Part shown: in pieces, positions 20,101 through 27,100 of the stretch
Layout: the number at the start of each line of letters is the position of its first letter
How positions within the stretch are numbered: the first letter of the stretch is position 1
NCBI GenBank assembly: GCA_017441605.1
Contig: JAFRXD010000059.1
Coordinates: 1-64,000 of the forward strand
Direction: 5' to 3'
DNA length: 64,000 bases
Origin: Thermoguttaceae bacterium
GTDB lineage: Bacteria > Planctomycetota > Planctomycetia > Pirellulales > Thermoguttaceae
Translations under genes and position numbers: made by a program
Notes under the pieces: generated by a model
What the model was told of the DNA's origin: nothing
The model's database searches: none
The model's input: the letters and a program-made list of their open reading frames with translations, nothing else

Positions 20101-23100
20101 CTTGGGAGTCTTCGGCTAGTTGGTAATCCCCGTTCGCCGCGTCGGCAAAAAGCGACGCATTGGGGTCGTAAGCGTAGTTGTTCGCGCCGCTCGTCCAATT
20201 GGCAAATAGCGAAAGCGAGTTGTTGGCCGCGAGCGTCGCCGCCGAATCGCGAGCGGCGGCGGTCGCCGCGCCGACGGCGACGATGGAGTTGTTCAGCGTC
20301 GCTCTTCCGGATTCCTTCGCGAAAATGTCGGCGCCGACGGGCGATTCGTTGTCGACGAACGTCGCGTTGGTAATTTGAGCGGTTCCGCGAACGCAAATTC
20401 CGCCTCCGCGACCGTCCGAACCGGTCTCGTTGCCCAAGACGAGGCAATTGGCGAGCGTCGAAGTATAGTTTAAGTAGAGTCCGCCGCCGTCGTAAGTCGC
20501 GACGTTGTCGACGAATTCGCTGTTTTCCGCGTAAATCGGGCTGTTCGCAAAGCCCCCGCCTCCGTTAAACGCGGCGAAGTTGTTTCGCGCGACGACGTTG
20601 TACAGATTGATTTTGTCCCACGAGTCGTGCAAAAAACCGCCGCCGTTTCCGGTACTGACGCAATTCTCGATTGCGCAATTCCTAACGACAAGCTCGCAAT
20701 TACTGAGAAGACCTCCGCCGTCGAACGCGCTTCCGTTCGCGATCGTTAAACCCAATAATTGGATCGGAGCGCTCTGAGTTCCGTTCAAAGTATGGAAGAC
20801 GCGCGAGAAACCTTGCCCGTCGATCGTCAAACCGGGGGCGTCGTTTTCGACGTCCCAAAGCGCGCTCGCGTCGACGGTCATAGGACGGTCGATCGTAAGC
20901 TCCTCGCCGTTAAGGCGAATCGTTCCGCCTTTTAGAGAAGGATCGAAGACGATCGTCGTTCCTAGACCGCTAGTTCCGGCGCAGGCGATCGCCTCGCGCA
21001 GGGAGGTCAGCCCGTCGTAGGGATCGATCGCGTCGTCGCGCGCGGTTACGACGATCGACGGGGTCTCGGTCGTCGCGGAGGTTCCGGTCGTCGCCGAGAC
21101 GATTCCCGACCAAGTCGAGCTTATGTTCGCGACGTCGTCCCCGAGGGCTTTGAGGCGGATTTGGTACTCCGTCCCTAAATCCAAATGGGGGAGGCGGAAC
21201 GAGGTCGTCGTCTGGTCGGAAGAGAGATATTCGTCGGGATAGACGCGTCGGTAAGTCGTAAAGTCCGCGTCGGACGCGGTTTTGAATTGAATCGCGTACC
21301 CGATCGCGTCGGGAGACGAGTTAACCGTCAGAACGACGGCGTTTCCGCTCGGGGTCGCGGAGAGAATCGTCGGCGCGTCCAAACAAGGAAGCGAGGAGAG
21401 GGTCGTTTGGATTTCAAATGTGTGGCTCGTTTCGCCGCGATACGCGGGAACGCAAAAGTCTTGGATTTCGAGCCACGACCACGAGCTTTCGCCGTTCGCT
21501 TGCCGCGCGCGAACGAGGAACAATCCGTTGATTCCAACGACGTTAATTTGACCGAACGGGTTGTCCTTCGAGGTAAACCCGCCGGTCGTGGTCGCGACGG
21601 GGGAGGTTCGATTCGGAAGAGCCGCGATTCCGTTGGCGTCGGTAACGACGGTAAACGCGAGATCCGAGTCGGTAATCAGCTCGTTTTGAACGTTGCGCTG
21701 GTAGAAGTCGACTTGAGAGTTGGCGAGCGGACGCCCGTCGCGATCGAGAACTCGGATCGAGTAACTGTCGCACATTTCAAAGAGATAGTCGCCGTAGAAC
21801 CCGCGCGGGGTCTGCTGTCCGTCGACGGTAATTTGCCGATTGAGCGCGGCGGCGGTGAGCTCGCAGAACGGGTTGGCGCCGTGACTGTGCATCATAACGT
21901 CGGGGAAAGACAACCGCCCGATATTGAGGGGACGGGAGTAATCGTCGGTAACTCGGACGCTTTCGGCGGGAATGTCGAGGCGATAATAGTCGATCAGCCC
22001 TAGCTGGTGCCCCCATTCGTGGATCAGCCCCCAGTCGGGACTGGTCGTCGGGAGCGAGTAATCGGATTCAATGGACCAGTTACCCTGCGAAATGAGAGAG
22101 TATTCGGCAACTTTGGCGTTTCCGTCCTCGCGGCTGGTCGAAATGAGAATTCGATCGATGCGAACGCGGAAATCGCAGCCGTCCGGGCTCGCTTCGTAAA
22201 ACGCCTCGGAGAACTTTTGGTTCATTATGTCCATATGCCATTGGAGAAAGTCCTCCGGCGATTTGGAACCGATTAAATTGGCGCTCTGACGGAAGCGCTC
22301 CCAAACCTGTTCGGAAATCGCCACGACAAACCCGGCGCCTTGAACGGAGTCGGTTCGTTGGTTGTTCCACTCGCACGTCTCGGTAATCTCGTTGTCCGGA
22401 TCGAGTTCGAGAGTTACCGTATGGGCGCCGTTCGTCCAAGTCCAATCGACGGAGATCTCGATTCGCTCGCCGACCGCGAGCGGGGGGCAAACGACGCGAG
22501 CGCCGTAGTTTACCCCGTCGATCTTCCACTGCGCCTCGAACGAGCCGCACGCGGCGTCCCCGTAGTTCGCGACCGTCGCGACGAATTCGGTCGGCGCTCC
22601 CTCGGCGAGGTAGTATTCCCCGTTAAAGGCGCTAATTCCGGCGGGACTAATTTGCGGAACTCCGTCGGGGTAATCGACGCGTCCGTGGAGGGCGGGACTA
22701 CCGGGGGTTCGCGAAATGAACAGGACGTCCAAGTCGGGCGCGCCTTGGCTCGTCTCGGCGGCTCCGGCGGGATCCCAAACGTCCTGACGAAACGCGGCGC
22801 GCTCCAGCTCGCTTTCCAGCTTCGCGGGGTCGCTCTCCAAGACGTCGAGATAGGCGCGGTCGGCGTTGCAGAAATCGGCGCGCTCGTAGGTTTGCAGAGA
22901 GCCGTCGCTCGTTCTAATCGTGAAGTTCGCCCCGTCGATCGAGAAGATATCGCCGTAAATCGGGGTCTCGGGATAGTTCCCTTTCATCCAGACCCGACGG
23001 TGGTAATTGACGGAGTCGTTCTCGAGCGAGTCAAAGACGCTTTGCGAGTCGGCGGCGGTCAAGCCGGTAAGCTCGATCGTTTGCCCGGACTCCGCCGGAT

Positions 23101-23290
23101 CCCCTTGAACGACCGTAATCGCGCTCGAAGCCAGAACCTCCGGCTCGTTCCCGACGGCGCTAAGCAGTTGTCGCTCCTCGAGGGACTCAAGTCGAAGCGA
23201 CCGAGAGCGCGGGGATTTGCGCGCCTCCGCGTTGCGGTTGGAAGAGCGAAGAAAATCAAAAAAACGACGATCGGAGTTTTTGCGTTTCAA
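14087..23290 (-). CDS. P2: giant zinc metallopeptidase with beta-helix and FnIII modules (3067 aa)
   Basis: Predicted secreted or surface peptidase. Start is TTG 23290 with AAGGAG 7 nt upstream; this puts LRLESLEERQLLSA at residues 32-45. Order: a CARDB-like domain (about 180-280, ITETCEWNNQ), a metallopeptidase domain with HEWGHQLGLID at 424-434 (His424, His428, likely Asp434 as third zinc ligand, Glu425 as base) and a possible Met-turn DVMMHSHG, a carrier-like domain (IRVLDRDGRPLANSQVDF), one FnIII, three CSLREA/beta-helix blocks (SLREAI openings, GGGLY repeats), two nearly identical FnIII, a fourth beta-helix, three FnIII and the tail IWDVLSETLSK. The frame is open a further 87 codons upstream, reaching an ATG inside the inverted repeat at 23509-23532, but that start lacks a ribosome binding site. 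Substrate unknown. Confidence 0.95.
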   Translation of the reverse strand: MKRKNSDRRFFDFLRSSNRNAEARKSPRSRSLRLESLEERQLLSAVGNEPEVLASSAITVVQGDPAESGQTIELTGLTAADSQSVFDSLENDSVNYHRRVWMKGNYPETPIYGDIFSIDGANFTIRTSDGSLQTYERADFCNADRAYLDVLESDPAKLESELERAAFRQDVWDPAGAAETSQGAPDLDVLFISRTPGSPALHGRVDYPDGVPQISPAGISAFNGEYYLAEGAPTEFVATVANYGDAACGSFEAQWKIDGVNYGARVVCPPLAVGERIEISVDWTWTNGAHTVTLELDPDNEITETCEWNNQRTDSVQGAGFVVAISEQVWERFRQSANLIGSKSPEDFLQWHMDIMNQKFSEAFYEASPDGCDFRVRIDRILISTSREDGNAKVAEYSLISQGNWSIESDYSLPTTSPDWGLIHEWGHQLGLIDYYRLDIPAESVRVTDDYSRPLNIGRLSFPDVMMHSHGANPFCELTAAALNRQITVDGQQTPRGFYGDYLFEMCDSYSIRVLDRDGRPLANSQVDFYQRNVQNELITDSDLAFTVVTDANGIAALPNRTSPVATTTGGFTSKDNPFGQINVVGINGLFLVRARQANGESSWSWLEIQDFCVPAYRGETSHTFEIQTTLSSLPCLDAPTILSATPSGNAVVLTVNSSPDAIGYAIQFKTASDADFTTYRRVYPDEYLSSDQTTTSFRLPHLDLGTEYQIRLKALGDDVANISSTWSGIVSATTGTSATTETPSIVVTARDDAIDPYDGLTSLREAIACAGTSGLGTTIVFDPSLKGGTIRLNGEELTIDRPMTVDASALWDVENDAPGLTIDGQGFSRVFHTLNGTQSAPIQLLGLTIANGSAFDGGGLLSNCELVVRNCAIENCVSTGNGGGFLHDSWDKINLYNVVARNNFAAFNGGGGFANSPIYAENSEFVDNVATYDGGGLYLNYTSTLANCLVLGNETGSDGRGGGICVRGTAQITNATFVDNESPVGADIFAKESGRATLNNSIVAVGAATAAARDSAATLAANNSLSLFANWTSGANNYAYDPNASLFADAANGDYQLAEDSQAIDRGNNVFVETDYDLAGNRRVANGRVDLGVFEYQTEDAPAETPSTIVTTAEDVVNACDGLISLREAIAYAGTGDLGTTITFDASLKDGTIRLNGEELTIDRPVTVDASALWDAENDSPGLTIDGQGFSRVFHTMNGTQSDPIQLLSLTIANGNASQGAGVNNGGGSSGELVMRDCIVKNCVSSGVGGGLYHGSGDKGGLYNVVFENNYSGDRGGGIFSNGQFYAENCRVVGNQSKYDGGGLYLIYNSTVVNCLVANNSTGSNAKGGGIGILGNAEIVGSTIVDNAASLGTSLSTTNYGRINVKNSIVALTEENEVSIGADTTLYAFNTLSSFTGWTGGSNNYVYDPNSSLFVDAANGDYRLAEDSQAIDRGNNAYVATDVDLSGYRRVANGRVDLGAFEFQTEDAPAETPSTIVTTTEDVVDACDGLISLREAIDYAGTDGLGTTITFDASLKGGTITLGGSGFNPGKSIAIDAYALWDAENDVPGVAIDANQASGFFNTNDALSLKGLTFQNGKTTGHGPIEVYGGFEASYCVFSNNEGKYGGVLKTDDCDVSIDHCSFFGNRATSEGGALRLYHSLNVAVSNSTFDENVADDYGGAVYLVSPSHFSVVDSSFDKNATLYHDGGAIYLNGGSFSFEGLDFTENGSDTVYVGGALVVLNANGSIQDSSFIDNNAKWRGGAVNADGGDVSIDRCVFGRNYADMCGGAIRAVDGTLSVLDSAFANNSARDEGGAIKVDDTPTTVDNCVFTENAAGLGGAAQFSHSSSAVISDSTFVGNYTTQTNVWNESTKNSGGALYFTGGISTVTECAFVENVADDRAGAVFYNNPSQAFVTGSDFSKNATNGGSGGAIYIMGGNFSFDGDYFIDNSSNSGGAVCVADSSGAIQNATFTNNKAQTNGGALFGENGTLSVVRCEFVGNEATGEGGAIRINGRATFENVLFAGNSASGNGGGVYAGPNSTFTGATIVGNSASGTGGGVYGNGVTFRNSIIVLNEGSDVVNSAVALNTLSTFTAWSNASSEGVVNYVYDATLPLFADPANGDYRLAMGSQAVDKGDNAFVQSDLDLAGNERIQNDVVDLGAYESLAPLDAPIVSTPSTTKSAVSFKITAVENATGYVVEYGTDPTFETCSSKPYASAGSKTISGLGSGTTYYFRVKAVGDGRADSDWTTFDATTKPAQDQLPAPIVSTPSTTKTAVSFKITAVENATGYFVEYGTDPTFETCSTKSYSSAGVKTITGLTYATTYYVRVKATGTGYADSAWTIFEATTLAPPAETKSTVVTTLADSVDPYDGAISLREAIDYAGTDGLGTTITFDASLKGGTITLGGSELAVGKELAIDASALWDAENDAPGIAVSGNNASRVLNVTASFAMTGVTITGGNSSAGAGLLANGSGLSEAIPYITLTGCAFIDNASNSSGGGAYVGGVSEVSVVDCAFKNNSARFGGGICVYSANASFDRCNISLNESTGVGAGLAAQRCSLTMSDSSITGNSTDGNGGGLHFDTVSLGTTITIMNCLIKGNIAGNIGGGAYVVGNMDSSVVFYDCEISANSAERGGGLTSWGIGVATELVNCTIAGNSASLYGGVISGVTYSGIPGSVTLTNTIIANNYSGDGIEFGSGGSAYVGPKGSNYQVGGDPLFAVAPQFDENGVLLNADQIDLRLSQGSPAIDAGDNAFVQSDLDLAGSARIQNGVVDLGAYESLAPLDVPTITLSGTKNAVVVKIDPVDGAEKYVVEYSTDSKFSTYSTKTYSSAGVKTLSGLSTGTWYYVRVKATATGRPQSAYTPVAKAYTGGKLAMPAFSASAVKTSITLNIKAVEGGEKYVVEYSENEDFSNAKTKTFSSGVRTITGLTFGTKYYIRVKATSSTANNSAWNVLTFAAGQLATPSRSATSVGVDFVKIKCWNSPNNSGFEIRYSTSSDFSDTQYARTEPGKTVCEVTGLASDTKYYFSARALGDNVSRVDSNWSPLFSATTKAAPASSAVLDLDSAFENYFEDEFDEIWDVLSETLSK
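16440..16841. repeat. Tandem near-identical FnIII DNA units inside P2
   Basis: 16440-16562 and 16719-16841 differ at only a few bases and are offset by 279 bp, exactly 93 codons (one FnIII module). This points to a recent in-frame duplication. Confidence 0.8.
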
Positions 23291-23508
23291 TTGATGACTC
23301 CTTAATGTGCTTCCCGTAATAAGTTGCGAAACTAGTTCAACGGTTTTCGACCAAGGGCGGCGCCGAGTTTCTTCGTTCCCAAACCAAGGCGCGCGATTCG
23401 CTCGCCTTGCGGGACGAACGACGAGCAAATCCGCGCGGCGAAAGCGCTTAGTACGTTGAACGACGCGGTGAGAGCGGGGCGACGGCGGCGTAAAAACAGG
23501 CAAGAACT

Positions 23509-23669
23509 CGCAAGAAGTCATAGGTTCTTGCGCGAGGACTTTTTGCCTCAAAAATGGAAAAAACGCCCCTTTTTGTTATCGGCAGACCTTTGATAAACGC
23601 CGATTTCCGGTATAATACGCGTCGAGTGGGAAAAGGGATGAAAGTCGCAAGAACCTATGACATCTTGCG
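23509..23669. repeat. Inverted repeat flanking a 113-bp promoter-bearing segment (candidate invertible switch)
   Basis: Arms 23509-23532 and 23646-23669 are inverted copies with one mismatch in 24, including a perfect 16-bp core (GTCATAGGTTCTTGCG). Each arm is itself a partial palindrome (CGCAAGA...TCTTGCG). The interval carries one good sigma70 promoter pointing away from P2. The pattern fits promoter inversion upstream of a surface gene, but no recombinase gene is in view and the inverted state is not observed. Confidence 0.55.
23590..23616 (+). promoter_or_regulatory. Rightward sigma70-type promoter inside the inverted repeat
   Basis: TTGATA (23590-23595) and a perfect TATAAT (23611-23616) are spaced 15 bp (16 if TTTGAT is taken). 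Transcription would start near 23623 and run rightward, opposite to P2. No comparable promoter is seen on the minus strand of the segment. Confidence 0.55.
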
Positions 23670-23818
23670 CGATTTATCCCAAATTAACAGAGCGGTCGTT
23701 TGAGTCCCTTTTTTCCCGAGTCTGCGAGGCGGCTGGCGGCAAAGAGATTATTGAAATTGTATCGAAATTGAGCAAAAAGTCCGAGAAAATTTTTGCGCGG
23801 TTTTGCCTTGTTTGTTAG
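23657..23818 (+). CDS. Possible 53-residue ORF downstream of the rightward promoter
   Basis: ATG 23657 lies in the right inverted-repeat arm and the frame runs MTSCAIYPKLTERSFESLFS through a Lys/Glu-rich helical part to LVC and a TAG. The opposite arm encodes MTSC in the P2 frame, mirror-image. No clear ribosome binding site. A second short frame from ATG 23638 (MKVARTYDILRDLSQI..., 21 aa) overlaps it in another phase. Either could be a remnant; I recognise neither. Confidence 0.25.
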   Translation: MTSCAIYPKLTERSFESLFSRVCEAAGGKEIIEIVSKLSKKSEKIFARFCLVC

Positions 23819-23920
23819 AAGTCGCTAGATTCTCTAATTAGCCCGAAGCGCCAAAATGAGAAAATGGGGCGTCGAAGATTCACGACGTCAACAACCTGAA
23901 ATCGCCGCGAAAAAACGCTA

Positions 23921-23984
23921 CCGCGCGGTTGGCTAAACTACCCGAGCCCCCGTTGGGGGCTCCACTTGGATAGAACGACTTTAG
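23921..23984 (+). repeat. Hairpin repeat copy R5
   Basis: GCGCGGTTGGCTAAACTACC is followed by an 8-bp perfect hairpin GAGCCCCC-GTT-GGGGGCTC (23944-23962) and CACTTGGATAGAACGACTTTAG. It is nearly identical to R7. Confidence 0.8.
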
Positions 23985-24017
23985 TGAAAAATGGTAGTTT
24001 GAGAGCCAATAAAGGGA

Positions 24018-24080
24018 GTTAAGACCGAGCGAGACTAGCCCGCAACGCGGGCGGGTAGTTTACCTCGGTTGCAGCGGCAA
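24018..24080 (-). repeat. Hairpin repeat copy R6
   Basis: Inverted relative to R5 and R7 and 63 bp long like R1. The hairpin is GCCCGC-AAC-GCGGGC on this strand: one base pair is swapped compared with the other copies so pairing is kept. Confidence 0.75.
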
Positions 24081-24101
24081 AACAAAACCCGCCCTCGGCA
24101 G

Positions 24102-24190
24102 GCGCGCGGTTGGCTAAACTAACCGAGCCCCCGTTGGGGGCTCCACTTGGATAGAACGACTCTAGCGGGATCCGCTTCGCCGTCGACTTT
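24102..24190 (+). repeat. Hairpin repeat copy R7 joined to the 3' end of P3
   Basis: Carries the core GGCTAAACTAACCG, the hairpin at 24125-24143 and CACTTGGATAGAACGACT, then continues to the P3 stop. From that block into the last codons of P3 it is almost identical to 1651-1720 at the end of P1. Apart from R5-R7, the inverted repeat and the small ORFs, 23291-24188 shows nothing else. Confidence 0.8.
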
Positions 24191-27100
24191 ACCTCGCGAT
24201 CGACTTCGCAAGAACGTCCCAGAACGCTTCCAGTTCGTCGTCGAATTGGACGTCGAAAATGGAGTCGGATTTGCGCGCGGAGCTCGCGGCGGGCTTGAGC
24301 GCCTTGACGGCGAACGACTCGGGCGCGGGGACGTCGGAGGACGCCGGGATTTCGCGAGCGGGCTCGGACGCGATCGGCGCGGCGACCGGGGCGAGCGACT
24401 CGGGGGTCGCGGTCGCGAAGGTCGGAAGCGGCAACGCGGCGAAGAGCTCGGTCGCGAGGTTTTCGGGGGCGGCGTCGGAGTCTAGTGTCGCGGCGCTCGC
24501 GATTAGCTCGGAGCCTTCCGATCGCGCCAGGGAGTAGGTCGTCGCGTCTCCTTCGGCGTCGATAAGGGTTATCGTCGCCAGGGCGCCGGAGGTCGGGACG
24601 CCGGAGGCGTAGAATCGCGAGAAGGTCGCGGAATCGCCGAGCGACTCGATCGTCTCGGTCGCGCCGTCGCTCCAGGCGATTTCCCAGCGCTGGATCGGGC
24701 CCGCGCCCGCGGTCGAGCGAGCGGAGGCGGTCAGGCGAATCGCGGCCCCGTCCAGGAGGACCTCGGAACGAACGTCGAGCGTCGGGGCGACTTTCTCAAC
24801 GGTCAGCGCGACCTCGCCCTTCGCGACCACGCGGTTGGCGTCCAAATCGACGACTTGAACGGAAATCGAGCGCTCGCCGGAGATTCGAGAGCAAAGCTCG
24901 CTCGGGATCCAGCCGCTCCGGTCGCCTTCGACGAAGACGCCGTCGCCGTAACTCCATCGATACGCGGCGTTTTGAGGCGCGGCGAAGTCCGGGGACGCCG
25001 CCAAGTAGAGCGCGTTCCCCCGTTGGACGGAATAGGCGCTCCGCTCGAACGCGACGGTTCCCAAAGTCGCGCTCTCCGCGAAAATCGAGAGGGTCGATTC
25101 GATCGCGGCGACGTCGTTGGCGGCGCTCGCGTCCCCGTCGGCGACGACGCGAATTAGGACGTTGTAAGTCGCGCCGGGCGCGAGACTCGACGCATCGAGG
25201 GAGCCGAAGTCGAACCAGACGGCGGCGCCGGGACCGAGCTCGGGGAACCGCGCGGTTCCTAGGAGCGCGTCGGAGTCGTCGCAGGTCGCGTCTTGAGAGG
25301 CGTAGACCCGAACGGCGAAGGCGGGGGAGCTCGCGGAGCCGGAGTTTTCGACGCCGACGTTGGCGAGCGCGAGTCGCTCTCCGGCGACGATTTGGGTCGC
25401 GGAGAGGGTCGCGCCGTCGAGAACGGCGAGGTCGAAGACGTCCGCTTTCAGTTGGCAAGGTCCGACGACGGTCCACGCGGAGTCGCTAAACCCGTTCGCG
25501 GTCGCTTTGACGCGCAGGTAATAGGAAACGCCTTGGCTCAGCCCGGAAAGGGTCTTCGCGCCGGGGGTCGAGTAGGTTTTCTCGACCGGATTGGCGAAGT
25601 CGGGATTGTCCGCGAGCTGCAAGACGTAGGAGCTCGCGTCTTTGACCCGATCGATCTTGGCGACGAGGGCGGTTTTCGTCGCGGAGACGGCGAGCGCGGG
25701 GGCTTCCAGAACTCCGTCGTCGGAGAGATAGGTCCAGTCGGAATCGTCGCAATGGTCGGCGCGCGCTTTGACGCGGAAGAAGTAAGTCTCGCCGGGAATT
25801 AAGCCGGTAAAGCCGGAAATCGTCTTCTCGCCGGCGTCGAAGTAGGAAACCTCGGTCGCGGAGGAGAAGCCGACGTTGTCGGCGTATTGGACGACGTACT
25901 CCATCGCGCCGTCGACCGCGCCGATATCGAGGACGATCGAGTCGTCGGTCGAGGAGACAACGGCGAGGGTCGGGGCGTCGAGGGTTCCGTTTACGGTCGG
26001 GGTCGCGACGACGGTCCATTGGGAACTTTCGTAACGATCGGCGACCGCTCGAACGCGGACGTAGTAGACCGTGCCGAATTCCAAGTCGTTGAGGGTCTTG
26101 GCGCCAGGTCGATCGTAGTAGACTTGCAGCGCGTAGTCGAACTCGTAGTAAGGCGAGTACTCGAGTTCGTACCCGGCGGCGTTGTCGACGGGGTCGATTC
26201 TAAGGGTAATCGAGTCTTGAGTGGCGGAAACGGGGGTTACCTCGGGGGAGTCGAGGGTTCTCTTGAGGGTCGTCGCGGAGACGGACGCCCACTCGGAGTC
26301 GCCGTACCCGTCGGCGATCGCCTTAACGCGGAAGTAGTAGGTCGTTCCGCAAAGCAAGTCGGAGATCGACTTAACGCCGTGCCCGACGAAGTTTTTCTCG
26401 GAATAGGTCGCGAATTCGGGATCCTCGCTATACTGGACGACGTAGTTAGTCGCGCGATCGACGCGAGAAATCGTCAGGTCGACCGACTCGTAAGAAGCGT
26501 CGACCGAGAGGTTTGGAGAAGCGAGGATCGTGAGTCCGGGGGTCGAGATCGTCAGGACATAGTTGACGACGAGAATGCTCGACTCGTTGTAGTTGTGGAC
26601 GTAAACGTAGTAATCGCCGGGGGCGAACCCGTCCAAGGAGACGAACTCGATTCCGGTCTGTTCCTCAGAGAGCCCGACTTCTTCCCCGTTCGCGTCGTAG
26701 ATCGCGAGGTCGATGTCGTTCGTGCCGTGGATGTACTCGACTTGAACGTAGGAATCGGCGTCCCCCGCGACCGGCAGCGAGAACTTGAAGTAGTCCTTAT
26801 CGGTTCCCTTGTGGTTGTTCGGCTCGTAAACAGATACGCCGGTGGGGGTTCCAAGATCGAACGCGGTCGAGAGAGAGTCGTTTGGCTCGTATTGGTCGTA
26901 GGGCGGGGTCGTCTTGCCGATGATCGTCGCCCACGCGGAGTCGTTGTACCCCTCGGCGGTCGCCTTGACGCGGACGTAGTAGGTGAGCGTCGACTGAAGC
27001 CCCTCGACGAGAACGACGCCGTCCTCGGACGCGACGATCTCTTTGGATTGCGCGAAATCGGCGTAGGGGGAGTATTGTAAAACATAGCCGGTCGCGTTGG

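Noticed and set aside
23291..23551. Upstream extension of P2 (starts near 23551 or at the ATG in the inverted repeat)
   Set aside because: TTG 23290 has AAGGAG at ideal spacing and restores the family N-terminal spacing; the upstream ATG lacks a binding site, though it stays possible if the switch flips.
24125..24143. Hairpin of repeat R7 as an intrinsic terminator of P3
   Set aside because: Stem is strong but no U-run follows on either strand, and copies occur in both orientations away from gene ends.
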